Below are positions 25,641 to 35,094 of a DNA stretch of 64,000 nt, in pieces. The translations under genes were made by a program, and so were the position numbers. The stretch spans positions 310,001 to 374,000 of the forward strand of contig NZ_CP047898.1 of assembly GCF_009911795.1 (NCBI RefSeq), read 5' to 3'. A model generated the notes under the pieces. It did not search any database, was not told the origin of the DNA, and saw only the letters and a list, made by a program, of their open reading frames with translations. The number at the start of each line of letters is the position of its first letter. Position 1 is the first letter of the stretch. This DNA comes from Pseudarthrobacter psychrotolerans. Lineage in GTDB: Bacteria; Actinomycetota; Actinomycetes; Actinomycetales; Micrococcaceae.

Positions 25641-27332
25641 ATGACCCAAACCGCCCTTCCCGGCCTTGTCACGCCTCCACGCCTGCCGCAAGGCACCCTT
25701 CGGATCGTTCCGCTGGGCGGACTGGGGGAGATCGGCCGCAACATGGCCGTGTTCGAAATTGATGGCAAACTGCTCATCGTGGACTGTGGTGTCCTCTTCC
25801 CGGAGGAGACGCAGCCCGGCGTTGACCTGATCCTGCCCGATTTCTCCTACATCGAGAACCGTGTCGACGACATCGTGGCCGTTGTCCTTACCCACGGCCA
25901 CGAGGACCACATCGGCGCCGTGCCCTACCTCCTGCGGCTCCGCGCCGACATCCCCCTGGTGGGCTCACAGCTGACGCTGGCCCTCATCGAGGCCAAGCTG
26001 CAGGAACACCGGATCCGTCCCTATACGATGACCGTTGAAGAGGGCCAGGTCGAAAAGTTTGGCCCCTTCGAATGCGAGTTTGTCGCGGTTAACCACTCCA
26101 TCCCCGACGCCCTGGCCGTGTTCATCCGCACGGCCGGCGGCACTGTCCTGCACACGGGCGACTTCAAGATGGACCAGCTGCCACTGGACGGCCGGATCAC
26201 CGACCTCCGGCACTTCGCCAAGCTGGGTGAAGAGGGCGTTGACCTCTTTATGTCCGACTCCACCAACGCGGATGTGCCGGGCTTCACCACCGCCGAGAAG
26301 GAAATCGGCCCCACGCTGGAACGGCTGTTCGGCCAGGCCACCAAGCGCATCATCGTGGCGTCCTTCTCCTCGCACGTCCACCGCGTCCAGCAGGTGCTCG
26401 ACGCCGCCGCCAAGCACAACCGCAAGGTGGCCTTCGTGGGCCGCTCCATGGTCCGCAACATGGCCATCGCCGCCAAGCTCGGCTACCTGGACGTTCCCGA
26501 GGGCCTCCTCGTGGACATCAAGAACATCGATAACCTGCCCGACAACCGCGTGGTGCTGATGTCCACGGGTTCCCAGGGCGAACCGATGGCTGCGCTTTCC
26601 CGCATGGCCGCCGGTGACCACCGCGTGGTGGTGGGCGACGGCGACACCGTAATTCTGGCCTCCAGCCTCATCCCGGGCAACGAGAACGCCGTCTTCCGCA
26701 TCATCAACGGCCTGCTCAAGCTCGGCGCGGACGTCATCCACAAGGGCAACGCCAAGGTGCACGTCTCCGGACACGCGGCCGCCGGCGAGCTGCTCTACTG
26801 CTACAACATCCTTGAGCCGCTCAACGCCATGCCCGTGCACGGCGAGACCCGCCACCTGATCGCCAACGGCAAGATCGCCATCGAGTCCGGCGTCCCCACC
26901 GCCAGCGTCATCCTTGCCGACAACGGCACTGTCATCGACCTCAAGGACCACCGCGCAGACGTGGTGGGCCAGGTTGAAGTGGGCTTTGTCTACGTGGACG
27001 GATCCAGCGTCGGCGAAGTCACGGAAGCGGACCTCAAGGACCGCCAGACGCTCGGCGATGAAGGCTTCATCTCCATCATCACCGTCATCAACCGCACCAC
27101 CGGCAAGGTGGTCTCCGGACCCGAGATCCACGCCCGCGGTGTGGCCGAGGACGATTCGGTCTTCGACGAGATCATCCCGAAGATCAACGCCGCCCTGGAA
27201 GAAGCCGTGCTCAACCGCACGGACCACACCACCCACCAGCTACAGCAGGTTGTCCGCCGCGTCGTCGGCACCTGGGTCAACCGCAAGCTGCGCCGCAAGC
27301 CCATGATCATCCCGGTGGTCCTCGAGGCGTAA
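25641..27332 (+). CDS. rnj: ribonuclease J
   Basis: Metallo-beta-lactamase/beta-CASP ribonuclease with endo- and 5'-exonuclease activity. The metal motif is THGHEDHIGA (His85, His87, Asp89, His90). HTGDFKMD follows, then DSTNADVPG, SFSSHVHRVQQ and the beta-CASP C-terminal VHVSGHAAAGELLYC plus PVHGETRHL. 563 residues, full length including the C-terminal domain (HTTHQLQQVVRRVVGTWVNRKLRRKPMI). Followed by a strong terminator. With pnp it supplies much of RNA turnover. Confidence 0.97.
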   Translation: MTQTALPGLVTPPRLPQGTLRIVPLGGLGEIGRNMAVFEIDGKLLIVDCGVLFPEETQPGVDLILPDFSYIENRVDDIVAVVLTHGHEDHIGAVPYLLRLRADIPLVGSQLTLALIEAKLQEHRIRPYTMTVEEGQVEKFGPFECEFVAVNHSIPDALAVFIRTAGGTVLHTGDFKMDQLPLDGRITDLRHFAKLGEEGVDLFMSDSTNADVPGFTTAEKEIGPTLERLFGQATKRIIVASFSSHVHRVQQVLDAAAKHNRKVAFVGRSMVRNMAIAAKLGYLDVPEGLLVDIKNIDNLPDNRVVLMSTGSQGEPMAALSRMAAGDHRVVVGDGDTVILASSLIPGNENAVFRIINGLLKLGADVIHKGNAKVHVSGHAAAGELLYCYNILEPLNAMPVHGETRHLIANGKIAIESGVPTASVILADNGTVIDLKDHRADVVGQVEVGFVYVDGSSVGEVTEADLKDRQTLGDEGFISIITVINRTTGKVVSGPEIHARGVAEDDSVFDEIIPKINAALEEAVLNRTDHTTHQLQQVVRRVVGTWVNRKLRRKPMIIPVVLEA

Positions 27333-27357
27333 CAGCCCCGAAGGCAAGCGGAATGGC

Positions 27358-27388
27358 AAAGGCCCGGTTCGTGTAGAACCGGGCCTTT
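27358..27388 (+). terminator. rho-independent terminator after rnj
   Basis: Perfect 13-bp stem AAAGGCCCGGTTC / GAACCGGGCCTTT with a GTGTA loop. Confidence 0.9.
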
Positions 27389-27462
27389 CCCATCCGCAAC
27401 ATGAGGCCGGGAACAGCCGGAAATCCGCGGAAAACCGCGCCAGTTCGGGTACCGTGGCACGT

Positions 27463-30384
27463 ATGGCCACTCGTACTACTCCCGCGCCCCGGGGCACCGC
27501 TGGCGGCAAATCCAGCGCCAAATCCGGTAGCTCGGCGGGCCGCGGTTCAGGCGCCACAGCGTCCAGCCGGACGGGCAGCCGGGCCGGATCGTCGGCGGCT
27601 ACTGCGCGCACCCGCCAGCTTCCCGCCGTCGAACAGCGGCAGCCCTGGCTCCTGCGCGTTGTGGGCGGCGCCTGGTTAGGCGTGAGCCATCTGGTCGGCG
27701 GCGGAGTCCGCAGGATCGGCTCCGATGTCAGTGACCTGCCGGCAGAGGAACGCCGCGACGGCGCGGCCCTGTTCAACCTTGCCCTGGGTGTTTTCATTGC
27801 CACCTTCGCCTGGTGGGGAATGACCGGCTGGTTCCCCGACGCCGTCTACAGCGTGGTCAACGGCACTTTCGGCTGGATGTCACTGCTTTTGCCTTTGATG
27901 CTTTTTGTGTGTGCTTTCCGGCTCTTCCGGCAGCCCGACGACGGCCGGGGAAACAACCGGGTGGGGATCGGTTTCCTCATCATGACCTTTGCGGGCTGCG
28001 GCGTTGCCCACGTTGTGGGCGGGCAGCCCACCGTTGCCGAAGGCTTCGACGGTCTCCGCCAGGCCGGCGGTATGCTCGGCTTCCTGGCCGCCTCACCCCT
28101 CGCGGCCATCCATGCGGCGGTGCCGGTTGTGGTCTACGGACTGGTGGCCTTCATCTCATTGCTCATCATTACCGCAACCCCCTTCGGGGCGATTCCACGC
28201 CGGCTCCGCGGGGCCTATGAGCACCTCATGGGCCTTGACCTGCAGGAACACGGCGACGACGGGGACGGTCACGACCGCAGCTACCTCGAGGAAACGAAGG
28301 CAACCCCGGCGCCGCGGAAGAGGAAGAGACGCTTCTTCGGTAAGGACGACGAGTCCGACGCCGGGCTGGAAGGCTACGTGGGCGACGAAGCCTTCGAGCA
28401 CGCCGTCATCGACGACGACGAGGCCGACACCAAGCCAGGCCGGGGACCGCGCCCCGCTCCCGGCGTGCGCCGCCCCACCCAGGCGGAAATCGCCGTCGAG
28501 AAAATCAAAGCCGCTCAGGGCATCGGCACTGCAGGGAGGGCTCCGGCAGAGGACAACGCCACCGAGGCCATCCCGCTGGTCACGCCCGGGATGGTGGCCG
28601 CCGGCTCACTCAACGCTGCACCGGCCGCCGTTGCGCAGGTGCCGGCCAAGCCCGTCGCGCCCATGCCCCTTCCGGCTCCGATTCCGCAGCGGACCGAGCA
28701 ACTCTCACTGGCGGGCGACGTCACCTACACCCTGCCGCCGTCGGACGTTCTGACCCCGGGCTCCATCCCCAAGGAGCGCACCGAAGCGAACGACGCCATT
28801 GTGGCTTCCCTGACCGAGACCCTCAACCAGTTCAACGTGGAGGCACAGGTCACCGGCTTCAGCCGCGGGCCCACCGTCACGCGGTACGAGATCGAACTGT
28901 CCCCGGGCACCAAGGTGGAGCGCGTCACCGCCCTGTCCAAGAACATCTCCTACGCTGTGGCTTCGAGCGACGTACGGATCCTGAGCCCCATCCCCGGGCG
29001 GTCAGCGATCGGCATCGAGATCCCCAACACGGACCGCGAAACCGTGTCGCTGGGCGACGTGCTGCGGAGCCAGAATGCCCGGAGGACGGAGCACCCCATG
29101 GTTATCGGTGTCGGCAAGGACGTCGAGGGCGGCTACGTCGTGGCGAACCTCGCCAAGATGCCGCACCTCCTGGTGGCCGGTGCCACCGGTGCCGGCAAGT
29201 CGGCGTTCGTGAATGCCATGATCACGTCCATCCTGATGCGCGCCACCCCGGACGAGGTTCGCATGGTCATGGTGGACCCCAAACGTGTGGAACTGACCGC
29301 CTACGAAGGCGTCCCGCACCTGATCACTCCCATCATCACTAACCCGAAAAAGGCTGCCGAGGCCCTGCAATGGGTGGTCCGCGAGATGGATGCCCGTTAC
29401 GACGACCTCGCCAACTACGGGTACAAGCACATCGATGACTTCAACAAGGCGGTCCGCGCCGGCAAGGTCCAGCCGCCCGTGGACTCCAAGCGCGTCATCC
29501 GGCCCTACCCGTACCTCCTGGTGATCGTTGACGAGCTCGCCGACCTGATGATGGTGGCCCCCCGCGACGTCGAAGACTCCATCGTCCGCATCACCCAGCT
29601 GGCCCGTGCCGCCGGCATCCACCTGGTCCTGGCCACCCAGCGGCCCTCCGTGGACGTCGTTACCGGCCTGATCAAGGCCAACGTGCCGTCCCGGATGGCT
29701 TTCGCCACGTCCTCCGTCACGGACTCCCGCGTGGTCCTTGACCAGCCCGGCGCCGAGAAGCTCATCGGCCAGGGCGATGCGCTGTTCCTGCCGATGGGTG
29801 CCTCCAAGGCCATGCGTGTCCAGGGCGCCTGGGTCACGGAGTCCGAAATCCACAAGGTCGTGGAACACGTCAAGGGCCAGCTCAAAGTCGACTATCGCCA
29901 CGATGTCGCCCCCGAGGCGCCAAAAAAGCAGATCGACGACGACATCGGGGACGACCTCGAAGTGCTGTTGCAGGCCACCGAGCTGGTTGTCACCACTCAG
30001 TTCGGTTCGACGTCGATGCTCCAGCGCAAGCTCCGGGTGGGCTTCGCCAAGGCGGGCCGCCTTATGGACCTGCTCGAGTCCAGGGGAGTGGTTGGCCCCT
30101 CCGAAGGGTCCAAGGCACGCGACGTCCTGGTCAAGCCGGACGACCTCGCTTCGGTGCTGGCCGCCATGAAGGGCCAGGACGCGCCGGCGGTTGCTGACTC
30201 GCAGACGGCGGCGCTCAGCGACAACGCCAATGCGAACATCGCCCAGGGCGGTTATGCGGAAGACCTCGTGCAGGCGGACCTGGACCAGCGCAGCCAGAAG
30301 GCTGAGTACTTCGACGGCGCCGACGGTACCTCGGGAGACGACGAAGACGGTTCCGAAGACGCGTGGTCACTCACCGGACGGTAG
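27463..30384 (+). CDS. ftsK: DNA translocase FtsK/SpoIIIE
   Basis: Septum-located DNA pump that clears chromosome termini at division. An Ala/Ser/Thr-rich N-terminus is followed by about four transmembrane helices (residues roughly 100-245) and a charged/proline-rich linker (250-440). The motor follows: Walker A GATGAGKSAF near residue 572, Walker B VIVDELADLMM, and ATQRPSVDVVTG. The gamma winged-helix (TTQFGSTSMLQRKLRVGFAKAGRLMDLLE) should read KOPS. 973 residues from ATG 27463; GTG 27454 is a second option. The stop is 9 nt before pgsA. Confidence 0.96.
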   Translation: MATRTTPAPRGTAGGKSSAKSGSSAGRGSGATASSRTGSRAGSSAATARTRQLPAVEQRQPWLLRVVGGAWLGVSHLVGGGVRRIGSDVSDLPAEERRDGAALFNLALGVFIATFAWWGMTGWFPDAVYSVVNGTFGWMSLLLPLMLFVCAFRLFRQPDDGRGNNRVGIGFLIMTFAGCGVAHVVGGQPTVAEGFDGLRQAGGMLGFLAASPLAAIHAAVPVVVYGLVAFISLLIITATPFGAIPRRLRGAYEHLMGLDLQEHGDDGDGHDRSYLEETKATPAPRKRKRRFFGKDDESDAGLEGYVGDEAFEHAVIDDDEADTKPGRGPRPAPGVRRPTQAEIAVEKIKAAQGIGTAGRAPAEDNATEAIPLVTPGMVAAGSLNAAPAAVAQVPAKPVAPMPLPAPIPQRTEQLSLAGDVTYTLPPSDVLTPGSIPKERTEANDAIVASLTETLNQFNVEAQVTGFSRGPTVTRYEIELSPGTKVERVTALSKNISYAVASSDVRILSPIPGRSAIGIEIPNTDRETVSLGDVLRSQNARRTEHPMVIGVGKDVEGGYVVANLAKMPHLLVAGATGAGKSAFVNAMITSILMRATPDEVRMVMVDPKRVELTAYEGVPHLITPIITNPKKAAEALQWVVREMDARYDDLANYGYKHIDDFNKAVRAGKVQPPVDSKRVIRPYPYLLVIVDELADLMMVAPRDVEDSIVRITQLARAAGIHLVLATQRPSVDVVTGLIKANVPSRMAFATSSVTDSRVVLDQPGAEKLIGQGDALFLPMGASKAMRVQGAWVTESEIHKVVEHVKGQLKVDYRHDVAPEAPKKQIDDDIGDDLEVLLQATELVVTTQFGSTSMLQRKLRVGFAKAGRLMDLLESRGVVGPSEGSKARDVLVKPDDLASVLAAMKGQDAPAVADSQTAALSDNANANIAQGGYAEDLVQADLDQRSQKAEYFDGADGTSGDDEDGSEDAWSLTGR

Positions 30385-30393
30385 CCTAGGAGT

Positions 30394-31029
30394 GTGACTA
30401 GCACCGAAGCAACTGCCGCCGGCTCCAGCAGCCCAGGAATCTGGAATCTTCCCAATATCCTGACCATGCTGCGCATCGCACTGGTGCCGTTCTTCGTCTG
30501 GTTCCTCCTGGCCGATGCTCCCGGGCTGAGCAGCGAGTCAGGGCCCTGGCGCTGGGCCGCCGTGGTGGCGTTCGCCGTCGCCATCTACACGGACAAGCTC
30601 GACGGCGACATCGCCAGGAGCCGCGGCCTCGTCACCAATTTCGGCAAAATTGCCGACCCCATCGCCGACAAGCTCCTCATCGGCTCAGCACTGGTGATGC
30701 TCTCCATCCTGAATGAACTGCCGTGGTGGGTCACCATTCTCATCCTCGTCAGGGAATGGGGCATCACCGCCCTTCGCTTCTTTGTCATCCGGTACGGTGT
30801 GATCCCGGCTTCGCGCGGAGGCAAGCTCAAGACTGTCGTCCAGACAGCCGCGATCTTCCTGTACCTCCTGCCACTCGGCGCGCTGGCACCATGGCTCGTG
30901 TGGGTGGCTTTCGCCGTCATGATGGTGGCTGTGCTGATCACGGTATGGACCGGGGTCGAATACGTCATTGAAGCCCTGCGGATTCGGTCACAGGGCAAGC
31001 GGGCAGGAAAAACTACAGCTGGAAACTAG
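30394..31029 (+). CDS. pgsA: CDP-diacylglycerol--glycerol-3-phosphate 3-phosphatidyltransferase
   Basis: First committed step of phosphatidylglycerol and cardiolipin synthesis. The CDP-alcohol phosphotransferase motif D-G-x2-A-R-x8-G-x3-D-x3-D is present as DGDIARSRGLVTNFGKIADPIADK. About five or six transmembrane segments, with NLPNILTMLRI at the start of the first. 211 residues from GTG 30394. Positioned between ftsK and cinA, the usual Gram-positive ftsK-pgsA-cinA-(clgR)-recA order. Confidence 0.95.
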   Translation: MTSTEATAAGSSSPGIWNLPNILTMLRIALVPFFVWFLLADAPGLSSESGPWRWAAVVAFAVAIYTDKLDGDIARSRGLVTNFGKIADPIADKLLIGSALVMLSILNELPWWVTILILVREWGITALRFFVIRYGVIPASRGGKLKTVVQTAAIFLYLLPLGALAPWLVWVAFAVMMVAVLITVWTGVEYVIEALRIRSQGKRAGKTTAGN

Positions 31030-31038
31030 GGAGCCGAC

Positions 31039-31518
31039 GTGACCAATCTTCACCACCTGGCGGAACAGACAGTCAAAAAGGCCCTGGAAACGGGCCGCAC
31101 GGTAGCGACCGCGGAGTCGCTCACGGCGGGAATGGTCAGCGCCGTTCTCGCCGATACAGCTGGAGCCTCAGGCATGCTCCAAGGCGGAGTGGTGGCCTAC
31201 CAGAACTCCGTCAAAGTGGACGTTCTGGGCGTTGCGGCAGAGCTGCTGGCCGCCGCCGGATCCGTTGATGGCGACGTAGCCGCGGCCATGGCGGCCGGGG
31301 CCAGGACCGCGCTGCGAGCTGACATCGGCATCGCCACCACGGGGGTAGCCGGCCCTGAGGAACTTGACGGGAAAGCCGTGGGGACGGTGTTCATCGGGGT
31401 TGCCACAGCGGCCGGTGCGTCCTATCTCGAGTACGGCTTCACGGGGAACCGGGCAGAGATCCGCGGACAGGCCTGCGGTGCCGCGCTGGAAAGTCTGCTG
31501 GGGGCACTATCTTCCTGA
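31039..31518 (+). CDS. cinA: CinA-family nicotinamide-nucleotide amidohydrolase
   Basis: 159 residues, the stand-alone C-terminal (PncC) domain of CinA without the N-terminal MoaB-like part. Motifs: TAESLTAGMVSAVLADTAGASGMLQGGVVAYQN, with the conserved Ser/Thr and YxN, and GIATTGVAGPEELDGKAVGTVFIG. Expected to deamidate NMN to nicotinate mononucleotide in pyridine nucleotide recycling. GTG 31039 follows AGGGAG. Short IR GCCGGGA-N5-TCCCGGC follows at 31538-31556. Confidence 0.93.
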   Translation: MTNLHHLAEQTVKKALETGRTVATAESLTAGMVSAVLADTAGASGMLQGGVVAYQNSVKVDVLGVAAELLAAAGSVDGDVAAAMAAGARTALRADIGIATTGVAGPEELDGKAVGTVFIGVATAAGASYLEYGFTGNRAEIRGQACGAALESLLGALSS

Positions 31519-31537
31519 AGCTACCGCGCGTAAAGTT

Positions 31538-31556
31538 GCCGGGAACAAATCCCGGC
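31538..31556 (+). terminator. weak terminator-like hairpin after cinA
   Basis: GCCGGGA and TCCCGGC pair with an ACAAA loop. No T-run follows, so termination efficiency is doubtful. Confidence 0.4.
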
Positions 31557-31670
31557 ACCCATTAGTTATTACATTGTGTCGCTTCCCGAGAGCGGGGGCG
31601 CCTAGGATGAATAAACCACCACGGTTCGCTCTACGGCGGACTGAACTTTTGAGGGAGTAAGGCGATACAG

Positions 31671-32123
31671 ATGGTAAAGCAGCCCGTATCCATAAACGGC
31701 GTTGTCCGCTGGAAGGATGTGGGCCTCGCCGATCAGGCCAAGAGCGAACAGAAGGTGCGCAAGATGGTTGTACTTCGTCACGAAATCGGTGATGTCCTGC
31801 GCGACGTACGCCAGCGCCAGGGACGTACGCTCCGAGAAGTTTCGCACAGCGCCCGTGTTTCCCTGGGCTACCTCAGTGAAGTGGAACGCGGCCAGAAGGA
31901 AGCCTCGTCAGAGCTCCTCTCGTCAATCTGCTCCGCCCTGGACGTGCCGTTGTCCATCATGCTCCGGGAAGTCAGCGACCGTGTCGCTGTCGCCGAGGGC
32001 GTTGCTGTTCCGGATACCGTTCCCCAGGAATTCTCACAGCGCTACGGCCGCGACCTTGATCGCGATTTGAGCGCTGAACTCAACAACGAACTCTCCACGG
32101 GCCTGCTTTCCGGCGCACGGTAA
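31671..32123 (+). CDS. clgR: ClgR-like XRE-family regulator of Clp protease genes
   Basis: 150 residues. The HTH region [49 protein letters not shown] and the following [14 protein letters not shown] match ClgR, an activator of clpP/clpC and other stress genes in actinobacteria. It lies in the conserved pgsA-cinA-clgR position. The start at ATG 31671 follows GGGAGTAAGG; many homologues begin at the equivalent of ATG 31764 (MVVLRHE), so the first 31 residues are less certain. The C-terminus is a variable Asp/Leu-rich tail. Confidence 0.9.
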   Translation: MVKQPVSINGVVRWKDVGLADQAKSEQKVRKMVVLRHEIGDVLRDVRQRQGRTLREVSHSARVSLGYLSEVERGQKEASSELLSSICSALDVPLSIMLREVSDRVAVAEGVAVPDTVPQEFSQRYGRDLDRDLSAELNNELSTGLLSGAR

Positions 32124-32146
32124 GCCGACCGCAGGACCCAGGAAGT

Positions 32147-32185
32147 ACAACACAGCCTCCGGCCTTGGGCCGGAGGCTGTGTTGT
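32147..32185. terminator. bidirectional terminator between clgR and marR
   Basis: Perfect 18-bp inverted repeat, ACAACACAGCCTCCGGCC (32147-32164) and its complement (32168-32185), with a TTG loop, between converging genes. Confidence 0.9.
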
Positions 32186-32194
32186 GTCTGGTGG

Positions 32195-32752
32195 CTATTT
32201 TGTGCTGTCGCCCGGCGCGGAGGGGTCTTTCGCGAAGCCGTCGAGTTCAAAGATGGAGTTGAGCTTTGCCATGTATTCGGCGAGGGTCTGCAGTTCCCCA
32301 ACCGGCCACTCACCCAGTCGCTCACGGAAGTCCTGGCGGCGCGCATCCTGGACCTGATGCATCTTTTCCTCACCTTTTTCGGTGAGGCGGATCGACTGCG
32401 CCCTTCCATCCAGGGGATCAGCTTCTTTGAACACCAATCCGATGCTTTCCAGGAAGGCGATCTGGCGGCTGACGGAAGGCTTTCCCACGCCGATGTTCAA
32501 GGCGAGGTCTGTCAACCGGATGGGGCCTTCACGCCGGATGACCGTAAGCAGGCCATAGGCGGCCGGTTCCATGTCCGGGTGCACCTGCCGCGAGAGCTGA
32601 TGGGACACCGAACGGGCACGCCGCCAAAAGAGACTGATTTGGTGTTCCACGGTGTTCAGGGCCTCATCGACGGTGTCCTTGTCGGTGCCTGTCTCCACAG
32701 GGGAAGTCTCAGGTCGGCCTGGCGCAGAAGGGCCGTCGGCAGGGTTGCTCAT
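32195..32752 (-). CDS. MarR-family transcriptional regulator
   Basis: 185 residues. The winged-helix core AAYGLLTVIRREGPIRLTDLALNIGVGKPSVSRQIAFLESIGLVFKEADPLDGRAQSIRLTEKGEEKM has the MarR layout, with the DxR wing motif as DPLDGRAQ. The N-terminal 28 residues are a polar low-complexity leader. Such regulators sense phenolic or oxidative ligands; the targets are unknown and no matching efflux gene is adjacent. It diverges from DUF3046/recA. Confidence 0.92.
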   Translation of the reverse strand: MSNPADGPSAPGRPETSPVETGTDKDTVDEALNTVEHQISLFWRRARSVSHQLSRQVHPDMEPAAYGLLTVIRREGPIRLTDLALNIGVGKPSVSRQIAFLESIGLVFKEADPLDGRAQSIRLTEKGEEKMHQVQDARRQDFRERLGEWPVGELQTLAEYMAKLNSIFELDGFAKDPSAPGDSTK

Positions 32753-32793
32753 GGCAACAATTCTAGGGTCGGGGACCGTGAGAGACTCTATTG

Positions 32794-33018
32794 GTGCGGA
32801 TCAGTGACTATTGGCGGCTTATGGACGACGAATTCGGGGCCGGCTACTCCCGGGTCCTGAGCAGCACCCTGGTCCTGGCGGGGGCCGGCGGACGCACCGC
32901 CGACCAAGCCCTCGCGGCCGGAGTGAGCCCCCGAACGGTGTGGCTGGCAATGTGCGACGTCCAGGATGTGCCGTCGGAGCGGCGCCTGGGCCGCGACGTC
33001 AAACCCCTGCGTGACTGA
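32794..33018 (+). CDS. DUF3046 protein
   Basis: 74 residues from GTG 32794 (TTG 32791 is one codon earlier). VRISDYWRLMDDEFG, then GGRTADQALAAGVSPRTVWLAMCDVQDVPSERR matches the small actinobacterial DUF3046 family regularly found directly upstream of recA. Function unknown. It is followed by the recA promoter region with a LexA box. Confidence 0.88.
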   Translation: MRISDYWRLMDDEFGAGYSRVLSSTLVLAGAGGRTADQALAAGVSPRTVWLAMCDVQDVPSERRLGRDVKPLRD

Positions 33019-33092
33019 CGCCGCCACCCGTGCGGCGGCGTTCCCCAGGCTCATGTGTGTTCCTTTCTCTGCTGACACGCCGCCGGATCTGT

Positions 33093-33108
33093 TCGAATAT
33101 CTGTTCGG
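33093..33108 (+). promoter_or_regulatory. LexA (SOS) box upstream of recA
   Basis: TCGAATATCTGTTCGG fits TCGAAC-N4-GTTCGA except at positions 6 and 16. A promoter of TTCGAA (33092-33097) and TATGCT (33116-33121), 18-nt spacing, would be blocked by LexA here. Confidence 0.85.
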
Positions 33109-33133
33109 GTAAAGCTATGCTTTTCGTAGTGGG

Positions 33134-33142
33134 TTATCCACA
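33134..33142 (+). promoter_or_regulatory. consensus DnaA box in the recA leader
   Basis: TTATCCACA matches the perfect 9-mer DnaA box. It is isolated, about 110 bp before the recA start and just after the SOS promoter. Whether DnaA acts here is unknown. Confidence 0.4.
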
Positions 33143-33252
33143 TAGGCGATGTCATCCGGCCAGAATGTCAGCGGGTGCCATTAGCGTCAGAGATGACCAA
33201 GAAATGGCCGCTGAGGCCACTCCAAAGCGAGAAAGCATTAGAGGTGTGAACC

Positions 33253-34311
33253 ATGGCGGCAGCCCCGGATCGTCAAAAGGCGCTCGACGCAGCGCTGGCA
33301 CAGATTGACAAGCAGTTCGGCAAGGGCTCGGTTATGCGGCTGGGCGATGAAGTCCGTGCCCCCATCGAGGTCATCCCCACCGGATCCATCGCGTTGGACG
33401 TGGCTTTGGGAATTGGCGGCCTGCCCCGCGGCCGCGTAGTGGAGATCTACGGTCCGGAATCCTCGGGTAAGACCACAGTGGCCCTGCACGCCGTTGCCAG
33501 CGCGCAGCGCCTGGGCGGCATTGCCGCCTTCATCGACGCCGAGCACGCCCTGGACCCTGAATACGCCGCCCGGCTGGGCGTGGATACGGACGCTCTCCTG
33601 GTCTCGCAGCCGGATACAGGCGAGCAGGCCCTGGAAATTATGGACATGCTGATCGGCTCCGGCTCGCTGGACGTCATTGTCATCGACTCCGTTGCTGCTC
33701 TTGTGCCGCGTGCGGAAATCGAGGGCGACATGGGAGACAGCCACGTGGGTCTGCAGGCCCGCCTCATGAGCCAGGCGCTGCGTAAGATCACCGGCCGCCT
33801 GAGCCAGACCAAAACCACCGCCATCTTCATCAACCAGCTCCGTGAAAAGATCGGCGTGTTCTTCGGCTCACCGGAGACCACCACCGGTGGTAAAGCCCTG
33901 AAGTTCTACGCGTCCATCCGCATCGACGTCCGTCGGATCCAGACGCTCAAGGAAGGTGCCGACTCCGTCGGTAACCGCACTAAGGCCAAGATCGTCAAGA
34001 ACAAGATGGCCCCGCCCTTCAAGATCGCCGAATTCGACATCATCTATGGCCAGGGCATCTCCCGCGAGGGCGGCATCATCGACATGGGCGTTGAGCACGG
34101 CATCATCAAAAAGTCCGGCTCTTGGTTCACGTACGACGGCGACCAGCTGGGCCAGGGCATGGAAAACTCCCGTCGGTTCCTGCGCGACAACCCCGAGCTG
34201 GCGACCGAACTGGAGCGTCTGATCAAGGAGAAGCTCGGTGTCGGGGTAGTCAAGCCCGCCGAAGCTGATGCCAAAGAGACACCGAAGCTGAAGGCTGTTG
34301 ACGGCTTCTAG
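33253..34311 (+). CDS. recA: recombinase RecA
   Basis: Strand-exchange ATPase and LexA coprotease. 352 residues with Walker A GPESSGKT (67-74), Walker [13 protein letters not shown], the L1/L2 loop segments ([24 protein letters not shown] and [21 protein letters not shown]), and [11 protein letters not shown]. No intein. ATG 33253 is used. It is preceded by an SOS box and a DnaA-like box, and recX overlaps its end by 14 nt. Confidence 0.99.
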   Translation: MAAAPDRQKALDAALAQIDKQFGKGSVMRLGDEVRAPIEVIPTGSIALDVALGIGGLPRGRVVEIYGPESSGKTTVALHAVASAQRLGGIAAFIDAEHALDPEYAARLGVDTDALLVSQPDTGEQALEIMDMLIGSGSLDVIVIDSVAALVPRAEIEGDMGDSHVGLQARLMSQALRKITGRLSQTKTTAIFINQLREKIGVFFGSPETTTGGKALKFYASIRIDVRRIQTLKEGADSVGNRTKAKIVKNKMAPPFKIAEFDIIYGQGISREGGIIDMGVEHGIIKKSGSWFTYDGDQLGQGMENSRRFLRDNPELATELERLIKEKLGVGVVKPAEADAKETPKLKAVDGF

Positions 34312-35017
34312 GGACGCCGCCGACCTCACAGCCGGACAGAGCGCCGGATGGCGTGGGGCGGGGCAGGACGCCGGATCGGGGCGACGGCAGCGGAGACGGG
34401 GCGGTAGACGCCCAGGCTTCGGGTCGGACGGACCCGATCCGGATGCTGCCATCGCCGCAGACGCCGACGCAAACGCAAACGCAGACGCAGACGCCGAACC
34501 GGATCCCGCGTCCGTGGCGCGGGCCATCGTGCTCCGGCAGCTGACCAGTTCGGCCAAGAGCCGGCTGCAGCTGTCGCGAAAACTGGCTGAGCGGAACATT
34601 CCGGAGGATGTGGCGGAGGCTGTCCTGGACCGCTTCCAGGAGGTCCGCCTCATTGACGACGCCGAGTTCGCCGACATGTGGGTGCGCAGCCGGTCCCAGT
34701 CCCGGAAGCTCGCCAAAGGGGCCCTCCGGCGCGAGCTCACGGACAAGGGGATAGACGCGGACACCGCCGCCGCCGCTCTGGAACAGCTTTCCGACGCGGA
34801 CGAGGAAGTGGCTGCCCGGCTCCTGGTGGAACGCAAGCTCCGGGCAGGCACGGATTTGTCGGACCGCGCTGAGCGGGACAAGATCACCCGGCGGTTGGCG
34901 TCCATGCTGGCCCGCAAGGGCTATCAGCCGTCGCAAGCGTTCCGGATCGTCGGCGAGGTGCTCGACTCACGTGCGGAGACCCAGGCAGACGCACCGGACA
35001 ACCTGCTGGATCCGTAG
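34298..35017 (+). CDS. recX: RecX regulatory protein
   Basis: Inhibitor and modulator of RecA filaments. The conserved region begins at about residue 75 ([56 protein letters not shown]...) and has three-helix RecX repeats to the end. The first 70 residues are Arg/Gly-rich, then an Asp-Ala/Asn-Ala repeat encoded by a GACGCN hexamer. The start is uncertain: TTG 34298 inside recA gives 239 residues, but the conserved part could begin later. Co-transcription with recA, so SOS control, is likely. Confidence 0.9.
   Translation: MTASRDAADLTAGQSAGWRGAGQDAGSGRRQRRRGGRRPGFGSDGPDPDAAIAADADANANADADAEPDPASVARAIVLRQLTSSAKSRLQLSRKLAERNIPEDVAEAVLDRFQEVRLIDDAEFADMWVRSRSQSRKLAKGALRRELTDKGIDADTAAAALEQLSDADEEVAARLLVERKLRAGTDLSDRAERDKITRRLASMLARKGYQPSQAFRIVGEVLDSRAETQADAPDNLLDP
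34454..34500 (+). repeat. degenerate GACGCN / AACGCN hexamer repeat in recX
   Basis: About eight consecutive six-base units (GACGCC, GACGCA, AACGCA and variants) encode an alternating Asp/Asn-Ala linker. A low-complexity expansion typical of high-GC actinobacteria. Confidence 0.7.
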
Positions 35018-35094
35018 GCCCGCCGAAGCGGTGCCCTCGCCGATCCGGCAACCTGAGCGATCCCGTAGCCGTAGCGACCCGGTACCCTTAACAG

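Noticed and set aside
25965..27236. 423-codon minus-strand open frame opposite rnj
   Set aside because: Antisense shadow of a clear RNase J gene, without its own ribosome-binding site or domains.
31611..31640. ClgR operator upstream of clgR (TTCGCTCTACGGCGGA)
   Set aside because: The inverted CGC/GCG halves have 6 instead of 5 bases between them and one arm is mismatched, so the match to the published ClgR pattern is too weak to call.
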